From: a virus
Direction: 5' to 3' (one strand)
DNA: 57,211 bases
Virus record (IMG/VR): IMGVR_UViG_3300025632_000017
Coordinates: 1-57,211 of that record
Shown: in pieces, positions 49,627 to 57,211 of the stretch
Layout: each line of letters starts with the position of its first letter
How positions within the stretch are numbered: position 1 is the first letter of the stretch
Notes under the pieces: generated by a model
The model's input: the letters and a program-made list of their open reading frames with translations, nothing else
The model's database searches: none
Told to the model about the DNA's origin: nothing
Program-made: the position numbers and the translations under genes

Positions 49627-50064
49627 TTAGGCGATACGAATTACAGCTGTAGCAGCTGCAGCAGCAGGAAACTCAATAGTCAAGTCACCAGCTGTAGCAC
49701 TAACCGTGCCACCAAAGTCAATAACTGCTACCGCTTTATTGCCCTGCGTTGAGTTGTAGATAATACAACCAGCTGTGGAAATAGTTACGTTACCAAATAC
49801 TTCATCAGTAAAGTCAACAATAGCTGTACTGCCGTCAAGAGTAATAGTAGCACCGTCTAGAGCCTGACCACCAGCTGTGTAGTTTGTACCTACAGCTTCG
49901 TCTGTATTACCCGTAACATCAGAGTAGTTAGTTGTAGCAGCACCGTAAGTACCTGCCATTGAAGTCTTAATAAGAGCTAATTTTAGTACATCTGTATCCA
50001 GATCATGAACACCCCCAAGAAGCTCTTGCTTGAAGCTGTTGCACATTGCAGTTGTGATAGCCAT
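49627..50064 (-). CDS. Small capsid/tail-associated beta protein
   Basis: A 145-residue protein (MAITTAMCNSFKQELLGGVH...) with 'LKLALIKTSMAGTYGAATTN' and 'YSDVTGNTDEAVGTNYTAGG', a pattern common in marine podoviruses and pelagiphages directly after the capsid gene. It may be a head decoration or fibre-base protein. I chose the ATG at 50064; an in-frame start eleven codons upstream lies in the terminator region. Its leader contains the hairpin at 50101-50123. Confidence 0.7.
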   Translation of the reverse strand: MAITTAMCNSFKQELLGGVHDLDTDVLKLALIKTSMAGTYGAATTNYSDVTGNTDEAVGTNYTAGGQALDGATITLDGSTAIVDFTDEVFGNVTISTAGCIIYNSTQGNKAVAVIDFGGTVSATAGDLTIEFPAAAAATAVIRIA

Positions 50065-50100
50065 CTTGTGATGTCCCTTTATATGTGAAAAAAGCACAAA

Positions 50101-50123
50101 GGGGCCAGCATGTAGCCAGCCCC
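50101..50123 (-). terminator. Hairpin after the capsid gene
   Basis: On the minus strand GGGGCTGGC and GCTGGCCCC form a 9-bp stem with two G-T pairs and a TACAT loop, followed by a T-rich stretch including six T's in a row. It lies 14 bases after the capsid stop, so it likely trims or attenuates transcripts and helps give the capsid gene its higher yield. Confidence 0.75.
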
Positions 50124-50136
50124 AGTGTTATGCCTA

Positions 50137-51195
50137 TTAGGCAGCGTTGTAGTTAGCAACAATAAGAGCCTCTGGACGCAGGATCTTGCGACCATAGAGG
50201 TGCATACCACGAACGATGTCAGCAAAGCTGTCTGGGTCACGGTAGTTCTCTACTTTGTTGATTTGCTCAGCAGAAGCAACAGCCTCGTCCTGACCAGCAA
50301 CAACTACACCGTAGTTAGTAGACTGTGCAGTTGTACCGTTAGTACCAGCACCTGAGCCCAAGTAAGGCAGGTTGTTGGATACGTAGATACGGAAGCCGTG
50401 CAGGTTGTTGAGAACCAAACCGTTCATCAAGCCTGAGCCACCGAAGTCTGCGTTAAGTACACGAGAGTCTTCGTCTTTCAGCATCTCAACAAAGATTGGA
50501 TCGACAACCATCCAGCGACCACGTGCGTCAACGTTTTGTACGTCAAGCTTACGAGCCATACGTGCAACCACAGTCAAAGGAGAAACAGTTGTCGCAGACA
50601 ATGCTGTTGCACCTGGGAGGCGTGGAGCGAGTGGGATGGAGTCACCTGCAGTAGCTGAACCAGAGATGGTCAAGTTACCGAAGTCAGTTGCGTCCAGTTT
50701 GTTGTCTGCCAACAGTTCGTCAGTACCAGCACCAGTATTGGCTTTATCGCCAGAAGCTGTTGTGTTGACGGCCCAAGAGCCTGCACCACCAGCGTAACCA
50801 GACAAGTAACCCAAGCATTCTTCATCCATGGCGTCTGCCATTTTGTAGGCTGCACGGTTGGCTGCCAATGAGGTGAAGTCTACGTGAGAGAACTGCTCTT
50901 CAATGTCATCCATTTTGAAAGCAAAGTAGTTAGCTTTATCAATAGTCAAAGAGAAGTCTGTGTCATCAAGTTTCTCTACTGAGATACCTGTGTGACGCTG
51001 CAGAGCGTTGACGGTTACGTCTGGCTCTTTTTGGATGCGAACTGTGTCGCCTTGGTTTGCAATCTCACCAAAGTAAGAGTTGTTGGTGATTGCGTTAGTT
51101 ACAGCACTTTTACGCAGAGCGATTTGTGCCTGTTTAGAGTAGATAATCGGGGAGAAGTTCCCGTTAAATCCACCACCAGCGGTTCCGATAGCCAT
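50137..51195 (-). CDS. Major capsid protein
   Basis: A 352-residue protein starting MAIGTAGGGFNGNFSPIIYS, with 'ANQGDTVRIQKEPDVTVNAL', 'DKANYFAFKMDDIEEQFSHV' and 'VVDPIFVEMLKDEDSRVLNA'. These blocks are typical of HK97-fold major capsids of marine podoviruses. It lies between scaffold and tail genes, has the strongest ribosome-binding site in the arm (AAGGAG) and a private promoter-hairpin leader. I chose the ATG at 51195; the frame is open 13 codons upstream but without a good site. Confidence 0.88.
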   Translation of the reverse strand: MAIGTAGGGFNGNFSPIIYSKQAQIALRKSAVTNAITNNSYFGEIANQGDTVRIQKEPDVTVNALQRHTGISVEKLDDTDFSLTIDKANYFAFKMDDIEEQFSHVDFTSLAANRAAYKMADAMDEECLGYLSGYAGGAGSWAVNTTASGDKANTGAGTDELLADNKLDATDFGNLTISGSATAGDSIPLAPRLPGATALSATTVSPLTVVARMARKLDVQNVDARGRWMVVDPIFVEMLKDEDSRVLNADFGGSGLMNGLVLNNLHGFRIYVSNNLPYLGSGAGTNGTTAQSTNYGVVVAGQDEAVASAEQINKVENYRDPDSFADIVRGMHLYGRKILRPEALIVANYNAA

Positions 51196-51360
51196 AATAA
51201 TTCTCCTTATAGATATGGCGTGAGAGATATACACTACATATCCACTAAAGAGGCTCGTCTTAGTAGGGTAGTCAGCTATGCTCTAAGGATGGCCGTCCGT
51301 TGAGCGCTGGGCCTATAATCTGAGGTAGTTCTTTGATGTGGCTTTAGTGCTTAGTGAAAA

Positions 51361-51397
51361 GCATGTACAGGCAGTTTATGCCTGACACTGTACATGC
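51361..51397 (-). promoter_or_regulatory. Stem-loop at the 5' end of the capsid leader
   Basis: GCATGTACA (51361-51369) pairs with TGTACATGC (51389-51397), with an inner GGCA/TGCC stem, giving a long hairpin. It begins where transcripts from the promoter at 51403-51430 would start, so it may protect the 5' end of capsid mRNA. A TTTTC tract after it also allows a terminator reading for transcripts from upstream. Confidence 0.7.
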
Positions 51398-51402
51398 CTA
51401 TA

Positions 51403-51430
51403 GTTTTATCTATGATTGAATAAGTGTCAA
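51403..51430 (-). promoter_or_regulatory. Promoter of the capsid gene
   Basis: On the minus strand a perfect TTGACA (51425-51430) is followed after 16 bp by TAAAAC (51403-51408), overlapping AACTATAGG, the same sequence type found ahead of the scaffold gene. It lies immediately after the scaffold gene stop and would give a leader of about 200 bases for the capsid gene. Confidence 0.6.
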
Positions 51431-51431
51431 G

Positions 51432-52358
51432 TTATTTCTTAGACATATCATAAATAAATTTACCAGAGCGCTGAGCTTCAAAGATCTCATCATTGCGCTT
51501 CTCGTATTCTTTAAGGCTCATCTTAGCTACTTGTGATTCACTGAGATACCTTGAGGAGTCATCTGCATCCAATGCAGTACGACCTTTAGCTTTAACTGAG
51601 GATGCAGCTGCTTTGTCTGAGCTAGAGCTACTCTTAGTCTTGATACCTTTATCTGACTTGTAGAGATCAATAACACGTGCAACAGACTTAGCGTCTTCAC
51701 TGTTCTCGTATAGTGCATCCTGTACAACTTTAGGCTGCTTTTCTGCCCATGTATGAAACGCATCATCAGCACGAATCTCTTGAAAGTCAGGGTGCATAGA
51801 GAGTAACTCAGCTTCAGCCTTATCTCGTTTAGCAGATGCACGTAACTCTTCAATCTCTTTAAGACGCCCGTCTAAATCAGCAGAACGTTCATTAGCTTTC
51901 TTATCAGCAATAGCCTCTACGATACCTGCAACGTCTGGGTACTTCTTAGCCCATGCTTCTACTTCGTCTTCTGACTTAGGTAGTACAAGTTCATTCTTTG
52001 TAGCTGCATCTAGTTGTGACTTAAGCTTATCAAGCTGTGATTGAAACTCTTTCTCTTTCTCTTGAGTGTGTCGCCGTAGATCACCGTAACGCTTCTTGAA
52101 GTTCTTCTCTTCTGCACTCAGATCTTCATCTTGTGCTTCAGCTTGTGGTTCTTCTTCTTGTTCGGTAACACTCTCTGCCTGAACTGTGCGCTCGACAGGC
52201 TCTTCGCTACGGGATTCCTCTTCAGCAGTTTCTTCTTCTGTTTCATCTGTCTGAATCCCTGCTTGTTTAAACAGAGCTTTTAGTTCCTCTTCATCACGTT
52301 GTACACGAGATATGTTACGATTATGGGACGCTGAGTCCGTCTGAATTGCTTCTGCCAT
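51432..52358 (-). CDS. Capsid scaffolding protein
   Basis: A 308-residue acidic, helical protein (MAEAIQTDSASHNRNISRVQ...). Residues about 40-85 are Glu-rich, then a coiled coil ('RDLRRHTQEKEKEF'-like), and a basic C-terminal end (YEKRNDEIFEAQRSGKFIYD). Composition and position between portal-side genes and the major capsid gene identify it as the internal scaffold that shapes the prohead and leaves before packaging. No protease gene was noticed. Confidence 0.75.
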   Translation of the reverse strand: MAEAIQTDSASHNRNISRVQRDEEELKALFKQAGIQTDETEEETAEEESRSEEPVERTVQAESVTEQEEEPQAEAQDEDLSAEEKNFKKRYGDLRRHTQEKEKEFQSQLDKLKSQLDAATKNELVLPKSEDEVEAWAKKYPDVAGIVEAIADKKANERSADLDGRLKEIEELRASAKRDKAEAELLSMHPDFQEIRADDAFHTWAEKQPKVVQDALYENSEDAKSVARVIDLYKSDKGIKTKSSSSSDKAAASSVKAKGRTALDADDSSRYLSESQVAKMSLKEYEKRNDEIFEAQRSGKFIYDMSKK

Positions 52359-52378
52359 TTTCTTTCCTTATGTTGGGG

Positions 52379-52405
52379 CCAGCATTATTGCTGGGTAGCC
52401 TTATA
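52379..52405 (-). promoter_or_regulatory. Putative promoter plus 5' hairpin ahead of the scaffold gene
   Basis: On the minus strand TATAAG (52400-52405, within AACTATAAGG) is followed six bases later by CCAGCA-ATAA-TGCTGG (52379-52394), then AACATA and AAGGAAAG before the ATG. Layout and sequence match the DUF1127 leader at 3935-3965. No good -35 box was found. Confidence 0.45.
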
Positions 52406-52426
52406 GTTATTTGGTAGTCTTAGTAG

Positions 52427-53827
52427 TTACTTCTTCTTTTTCATCAAGCCGCCTTTATTTAGTCCTGATATACCATAGGCAGTGTCTAAAGAAGCACCAC
52501 CTGCTGTTGTATCATCTGATGCAGTAGAAGTACTTGTACCTGTTGTTATACCACTTGTGGTCTCTTTAGCAGCAGCTGTTTTTGCTTCAGCGGCAGCCCG
52601 TCTATCTCTCATCATGGATTCATGTGCGTTATTCCCACCCCCATTATTTTGTGGAGGCTGCTCAGTAGGTTGCGATGTAGGAGTGCTAACAGGGTCATTA
52701 CTCGTGCTGTTTGCAAAGCCAGGCTCAAGAACTTCGCCTGTTGCATCGTCTACAAGAACACCGTTTCTGTAAGATTTACCATCTCCTTTTGTTAGGATAT
52801 TGGCAAGGGACTCTGTAATACTATTACCTTTGTATGTCTCACTACCCGTAAGTACTTCAATACCAGTAGGTGCTTCTCTAAGTTTAGCAGAGCCGTCTGC
52901 GTTCTTACCTTGCATAACGTTGCGAATTTCTTCTAGCTTTTTAGCTTGGGAAGTATTGCCAGTATTTGTAAGAGATTCAATCTGACTATCAAGGCCTTTA
53001 AGCATAGAGTTTTTCTGTAGTTTCATTAGACCTTTTACACCAAGTCCTGCTAACGGACCTAACATAAGAGCTGCACCATAGGATAGGCCTGTACCCATAC
53101 CCTCAAGTTCTTCGTAAGTTGATAGAAACTTTTCAGGTGTAGCGACAGTAGGGTCAGACCAGTCAATAGCTTCTGCTGGAGGAGGTGGTGGTGTACTATC
53201 ATTGTCATTAGAGTTATTAGATGTAGCAGTGCCTGTTGCTGCTGCTGTTTCTACTTGAGTAGATACCTGTTCAGCCGCAGTAGCTTCTTGAGTAGCCCCA
53301 TCAGGAATAGGTGTTAAAGGTTTACCATTCATAAACTGAATATAATACTTTGTTCCATCTGCTCCAATAAAGGTACGAATCTCAAAGCCGCTGCTATCAG
53401 ATCCTGTGGCAACGTGGTACGGTAGAGCGGCTTCACCGCCTTCAGCATAACCAGAGATAAAACCACCTTGGTTCATCATAGGTTGCTCTTCTGGAGAGTC
53501 TTCAACCATCTGTAACTCAGACACGTCAAAAGGTAATTCATCACCACCCATCTCCATGCCAGTCTCGCCGACAGGCTCACCACCGATGCGTCCATTAGCT
53601 TCCATATCAGCAAAGCCTCGCTTGGCTTCATTACGGATGTCCTCAAAGAACTTAACGCCAAAGAAGCGTACCACATCAGCAGGTACGACATACTCACCTT
53701 CACTCAGTTGAGCAGGGATGTCATCACGTACTTCTTCTGGCATAGAGCCTGTAGGTACTTCATTGCCTGACACAGGGTCTACACGTTCACCTTCATCACC
53801 GAAGGCCGTTTCCATTTGTTCATCCAT
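52427..53827 (-). CDS. Conserved virion-type protein with PADVVRFFG motif
   Basis: A 466-residue protein. The conserved N-terminal block 'AQLSEGEYVVPADVVRFFGV' followed by RNEAKRGFADMEANGR is seen in many marine phages upstream of the scaffold. The middle is Thr/Ser/Asn/Pro-rich and probably disordered, with one helix pair (YGAALMLGPLAGLGVKGLMK). The end is GGLMKKKK, echoing motifs in two other late proteins. Likely a minor head protein; function unknown. The start overlaps the small gene before it. Confidence 0.7.
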   Translation of the reverse strand: MDEQMETAFGDEGERVDPVSGNEVPTGSMPEEVRDDIPAQLSEGEYVVPADVVRFFGVKFFEDIRNEAKRGFADMEANGRIGGEPVGETGMEMGGDELPFDVSELQMVEDSPEEQPMMNQGGFISGYAEGGEAALPYHVATGSDSSGFEIRTFIGADGTKYYIQFMNGKPLTPIPDGATQEATAAEQVSTQVETAAATGTATSNNSNDNDSTPPPPPAEAIDWSDPTVATPEKFLSTYEELEGMGTGLSYGAALMLGPLAGLGVKGLMKLQKNSMLKGLDSQIESLTNTGNTSQAKKLEEIRNVMQGKNADGSAKLREAPTGIEVLTGSETYKGNSITESLANILTKGDGKSYRNGVLVDDATGEVLEPGFANSTSNDPVSTPTSQPTEQPPQNNGGGNNAHESMMRDRRAAAEAKTAAAKETTSGITTGTSTSTASDDTTAGGASLDTAYGISGLNKGGLMKKKK

Positions 53828-54008
53828 TTACTTTGTCCCTCAAGTACTTTAGTTGTCTCAGCGCTTTGATAGCACCCTGATGTCGGTATAGCTCTGCAGT
53901 ATCAGAGATGTTTTCCATACTTCTATGCGTGGAAGAGATGCACCCATCAAGCTCCTCAATGAACGCATCCCATATCTGTTTATCGTTAACTAGCTTCTTA
54001 AGCGACAT
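53820..54008 (-). CDS. Small helical protein after portal
   Basis: A 62-residue protein (MSLKKLVNDKQIWDAFIEEL...), two helices ('RHQGAIKALRQLKYLRDKV'), similar to small proteins that follow the portal gene in many podoviruses. It overlaps the portal stop by 11 bases. I chose ATG at 54008 over a GTG seven codons upstream. It may be a head or packaging accessory. Confidence 0.65.
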   Translation of the reverse strand: MSLKKLVNDKQIWDAFIEELDGCISSTHRSMENISDTAELYRHQGAIKALRQLKYLRDKVNG

Positions 54009-56130
54009 TACCGCTAAACCCTTGCTCACCCGGTGTTGGTGCTGTTCCTACGCCCATCTGTCCACCGCCACTTCCTGTGGTGTCCTGTACGCCCTGTGGA
54101 GCCTGTCCTTCTGGCGCTGGGCTACCTTGGGGCATGGGAACGCCTTCTGGGCCTGTAGGGGCAGGAGGTGGAGCCTGAAAGCCTTTTAAGATCTCAGACT
54201 GTATAGCAGCATCCTGCATAGAGTTAGTCACTTTGTCTGGGTCAAGATCCATAGACTTAGCAATCTCACGAATGATGTAGTCCATCTTAGCGAAGGGAGC
54301 TAGGACTGGGTTCTGTGCAACCTGCAAGAACTGCATCAAACGCTGTGAGCGTACCTCGTTAGCCATAAGGCTCTCTGTACCAGATGCACGGACCTCTAGA
54401 TCTCCACGGATAGATGGATCAAAGTCAAACTGCATGTTGAAAGCAAAGAATGCCTTACCCATGGGGCGAATAAGGTAATCGTCTACGTTCTTTACTACCG
54501 CCCGAATAGAACCGTTAGCAGCAGACATAAGCATAGAAATACCAGAAGCTGTACGCCCAACGCCAGATACTCCGGTTTGTCCGTGAGCGAAACTAGGGAA
54601 TCCAGTACTTTCATCTGCTAGTACCCGTGCCTTATCAAAGAGTTGCATGTTCTCTTGTGCTACGTTAGGGAACTTAGTGCCGAAGATTCCTTGCCCTGGA
54701 GCACCGCCCTGACGCCGGAACACCTTGCCCGGATACACTGACATATCTTGACCTGGTACAAGGTTAGTCTCATCTACTTCAATGATAAGATTACCAGATA
54801 GTGCAGCGTTGTCAATAGCCATACGCATAAAGCCATTCATCAACGTCTGTGTATCGTCCATGTTCTCAGCAATGCCTACGCCAAAGAAGGAGTAAGGGTT
54901 GTGCTCATAAGGTACAGCATAGTAAGGAATACGTGCAGGCTTAAACGGATTCAATACAAATCGCAGAACCTCGCCGTTACAAACCCAGATATTACAGTTC
55001 AGTTCATCAAGGTCTTTATACTCCCGTGGTATATTAACACCATGCTCTTCAAGAATGCCTGTATCTACGAAACCCCAGAACTCCAATACTTCCCAACGCT
55101 CTGAGTCGGGCTGCGTATCGTCATCTTCCATAGCCATTTCCCAGTGTTTCTGAATGTAATCTGGGCCTTTGGCGATAGCCATATCTAAAGCATCCTTCAT
55201 AAAGTAAGGACGGCTCTTGAGCGCACGTAATTGAGTGCGTGACATTTTATGTCGTTCAATTATGTATTCTGCTTCATCCATAGAAGCTGCTTCTGGATCT
55301 GGGTAGAAGTTCCAGCAGGAAACGTGTTGTGTTTCTGGAACAGTCTTAACAATAGGCTCATAATCACCGTCTTCGTTCCAGTTAGGGTATTCTTTATCTA
55401 CAGCAAATGGACCTTTCATGACACCTGTGCCAAGTAAAGCCATCTCAAATGCCATAGAACGTAAGTGAATAGAAGCACCCGATTCCTCTAACTGATCGTG
55501 GATCTTCTTTTCCATTTTCTTAGCTGCAATCATAGCAGGATGAAATGTTACTGTGGTAGGAGTAGTACCGTCACCCTCGACTATCTTTTCACTTACATTA
55601 GCTAGTTTTTCCTGTAACGGACCTAACCTACGAGCTAAGTCTGCAAGAGTATCACCTGGCTGAAGTTTAGTATCAGGACCAATTAAGTAAGGCTTAGGAG
55701 CAGGGCTTTGAGTAACAGAGTTTAATGCTTCACCAGCAGCAGCTGCGTTAGGGTCCATGTTTATGTGTACAGATTCAGCTACGCCATCTGGTAGTATAGA
55801 GGGGTCAACCGACATAGGGAATTTGTTGTTACCAAACAATACATCTGTAATAGATCCGTATGCAGCTAAGGTTTTTGTTTTAGTGACCTTAATAAATACA
55901 CGAGACTTTTCCGTGTCTGTAAACTGTACTTCAGAACTATAGAGACCACGATAGTTGCGGTATGCACGAAGCCAACGCTGTTCATCTGAGTATCGAGAGT
56001 CTTCTGAACGTGTATATCGCTGTTTAACAAAGCCTACTACACTAGATGCCTCTTCAAAAATACTATCTTTAGTATCTTCTGCTGCTGTTACATCATCCGT
56101 CTCAAACGAAAGTTCATTATTCTCTGCCAT
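53998..56130 (-). CDS. Portal protein
   Basis: A 710-residue portal, the dodecameric ring at the capsid vertex through which DNA passes. Recognisable blocks are 'RWLRAYRNYRGLYSSEVQFT' near the N-terminus, 'VSCWNFYPDPEAASMDEAEY', 'PYYAVPYEHNPYSFFGVGIA' (a hallmark of P22/T7-type large portals) and a helical barrel region toward the end, with a Pro/Gly-rich tail. It directly follows terL. Size is usual for the group. Confidence 0.9.
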   Translation of the reverse strand: MAENNELSFETDDVTAAEDTKDSIFEEASSVVGFVKQRYTRSEDSRYSDEQRWLRAYRNYRGLYSSEVQFTDTEKSRVFIKVTKTKTLAAYGSITDVLFGNNKFPMSVDPSILPDGVAESVHINMDPNAAAAGEALNSVTQSPAPKPYLIGPDTKLQPGDTLADLARRLGPLQEKLANVSEKIVEGDGTTPTTVTFHPAMIAAKKMEKKIHDQLEESGASIHLRSMAFEMALLGTGVMKGPFAVDKEYPNWNEDGDYEPIVKTVPETQHVSCWNFYPDPEAASMDEAEYIIERHKMSRTQLRALKSRPYFMKDALDMAIAKGPDYIQKHWEMAMEDDDTQPDSERWEVLEFWGFVDTGILEEHGVNIPREYKDLDELNCNIWVCNGEVLRFVLNPFKPARIPYYAVPYEHNPYSFFGVGIAENMDDTQTLMNGFMRMAIDNAALSGNLIIEVDETNLVPGQDMSVYPGKVFRRQGGAPGQGIFGTKFPNVAQENMQLFDKARVLADESTGFPSFAHGQTGVSGVGRTASGISMLMSAANGSIRAVVKNVDDYLIRPMGKAFFAFNMQFDFDPSIRGDLEVRASGTESLMANEVRSQRLMQFLQVAQNPVLAPFAKMDYIIREIAKSMDLDPDKVTNSMQDAAIQSEILKGFQAPPPAPTGPEGVPMPQGSPAPEGQAPQGVQDTTGSGGGQMGVGTAPTPGEQGFSGNVA

Positions 56131-56142
56131 GTTCTATCTTCC

Positions 56143-57211
56143 TTAATAGCCGAAGCTGGGATCTGCCGCCTGAAAGCCAGAGCGTTGTTTTGCGGGATTA
56201 TAGTCCCAGATGCTACTGCGTGGACGTGTCATAATACCGTAGCGTAAAGCGTCATACAAGTGATCTTCTGCATGAGTATCTACATCTTCTGGATTCTTCT
56301 TGTCCAGTGGAATGCTTGGTATCTGCGCAATGGTATTTGTACAGTTACTCATAAATACAAGACGAGGTTTATCTGTAAACTCATCTACCTGTAAACGCCT
56401 GTGTATTTCGTTCTTACCTGCGACACGTGAACCTCTTGACCGATCAGAGGGACGCCAACGACAACCCTTCATATTCATCTGCTCTGCCAAGCTAGGTCCA
56501 GTGTCGCCACGGTTGTGCCATAAAGAACTATCCAGCACCCCGTATCTTATTGTACCATCATGAGCTTCTGCTTCCAGTATAAGATCTGCTAGATCAGAAG
56601 CTGTTACTTTAGAGACATACATCTCACGGTACACAATTACTTGTTCATCAGGTGCTACAGCAAACCAGAGAACACCAGTGTAACTACCATAACCGTAATC
56701 GCAAGACCTAAACTTTGCCCAAGAGTCAGGTATCTCAAATGAGTCCACGACATGTATGTTTCTGTCAAACTCTGGAAAAGCCGCACCTTCATTAATATCC
56801 CAGTTACCTTCAAGTAACTGCTTACGCTGATGCTCCGGCAGAGAGAGAAGCATCGCTTCATAGTCGCCAGAGTCAGATAAGTACGGATTATCAAATAGAG
56901 AGGCTGGAATAAAGCGGCGCTTAAATAGAGGCTGGCCTTCTTTACTATGACCTTTAGGGTAGGTGATCGTTTCACCAGACTCAAGATGCGTTGCCCAAAA
57001 AGACTGGTTCGATCTTGAAGGGTCAATAAACATCTTTTTAACCCAAGCATGTCCACTTCCTCCGGGGTTTGTTGTTGCCCTCATGTAGAGGCCTAATTTA
57101 TTAGAGTGTGCAGACCTCAAGCGAGATCTCATATAATCCCAAGCGTAAGGTGAAGACCATTGAGTAAGTTCGTCAAATCCAATCCAGTTAAAAGCCTGAC
57201 CCTGATAGCGT
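56143..57211 (-). CDS. terL: Terminase large subunit, C-terminal nuclease part (runs off the right edge)
   Basis: The rest of the terminase begun at 1-833, open at the right edge. The RNase H-like nuclease that cuts concatemers shows acidic residues in 'FRSCDYGYGSYTGVLW', 'RYGVLDSSLWHNRGD' and 'DTHAEDHLYDALRYG'. Upstream of it 'YMRATTNPGGSGHAW' is the ATPase coupling region. An internal Met at 57132 is not a real start, since the frame continues upstream in both copies of the overlap. The protein from this copy differs in places from the left copy. Confidence 0.9.
   Translation of the reverse strand, partial: RYQGQAFNWIGFDELTQWSSPYAWDYMRSRLRSAHSNKLGLYMRATTNPGGSGHAWVKKMFIDPSRSNQSFWATHLESGETITYPKGHSKEGQPLFKRRFIPASLFDNPYLSDSGDYEAMLLSLPEHQRKQLLEGNWDINEGAAFPEFDRNIHVVDSFEIPDSWAKFRSCDYGYGSYTGVLWFAVAPDEQVIVYREMYVSKVTASDLADLILEAEAHDGTIRYGVLDSSLWHNRGDTGPSLAEQMNMKGCRWRPSDRSRGSRVAGKNEIHRRLQVDEFTDKPRLVFMSNCTNTIAQIPSIPLDKKNPEDVDTHAEDHLYDALRYGIMTRPRSSIWDYNPAKQRSGFQAADPSFGY
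56807..57211. repeat. Right copy of the imperfect 405-bp terminal overlap
   Basis: Partner of bases 1-405. Same length with no gaps but 41 mismatches by eye, so this is not a simple assembly duplicate nor an exact terminal repeat. It shows which part of terL is covered twice. Confidence 0.9.

Noticed and set aside
51196-51234. 13-codon extension of the capsid protein
   Set aside because: The strong AAGGAG site points to the ATG at 51195, and the MAIGTAGGG start is typical.
1-57211. Phage-encoded RNA polymerase
   Set aside because: No single-subunit RNA polymerase gene was found; a short AACTATAGG match to a T7-type promoter before the capsid gene is not enough, so host RNA polymerase is assumed.

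Overview
This window looks like an almost complete, roughly 56.8 kb genome of a marine podovirus-type phage of the HMO-2011 group. The main reason is its family-A DNA polymerase, which carries a DnaJ-like CxxC/CxxC zinc insertion between the exonuclease and polymerase parts, a hallmark described for Puniceispirillum phage HMO-2011. The gene set fits as well: a T7-like endonuclease I, separate Toprim primase and DnaB-type helicase, ThyX, B12-dependent ribonucleotide reductase, MazG, PhoH and a tyrosine integrase. A DUF1127 gene and the overall style point to an alphaproteobacterial host (SAR116 or Roseobacter type); this is inference. No tRNA, rRNA or CRISPR array was seen.

The two ends overlap: bases 1-405 align without gaps to 56807-57211, but only at about 90% identity (41 mismatches by eye), inside the large terminase gene. 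The map is therefore circular or permuted, and the two ends come from different strain variants. TerL is split across the ends.

Layout on the circle: (a) a control region at 5645-7228 with no convincing coding sequence, holding an AT-rich stretch, repeated AGAGTAWTACTCT palindromes, divergent sigma70-like promoters and a densely paired segment (6901-7194) that looks like a structured RNA. (b) A rightward early/middle arm, 7229-27064: many very small genes, a cytosine-methyltransferase-like enzyme, integrase, primase, ThyX, helicase, DNA polymerase, a probable DNA-binding protein, Cas4/RecB-like exonuclease, endonuclease I, MazG, class II RNR, glutaredoxin, a 2OG-Fe(II) oxygenase, endonuclease VII, PhoH, an HNH nuclease and a possible Acb2/Tad1-like anti-defence protein. 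(c) A bidirectional terminator at 27071-27090. (d) A leftward late arm, read from 5644 down to 1 and on from 57211 down to 27098: small basic proteins, a DUF1127 protein, four overlapping exported or membrane proteins, terminase, portal, scaffold, capsid, two tail-fibre/chaperone cassettes, adaptor, nozzle, a third fibre, holin candidates, a SleB-type endolysin and large internal virion proteins.

The early arm takes over nucleotide supply (RNR, Grx, ThyX, MazG), copies and recombines DNA, and possibly blunts host defence; the late arm builds, packages and releases virions. Points most worth following are the structured leader RNA, the overlapping exported-protein module with its phage-borne DUF1127 gene, a lipoprotein reading frame hidden inside the DNA polymerase gene, recurrent hairpin leaders in front of late genes, and the Acb2-like protein.
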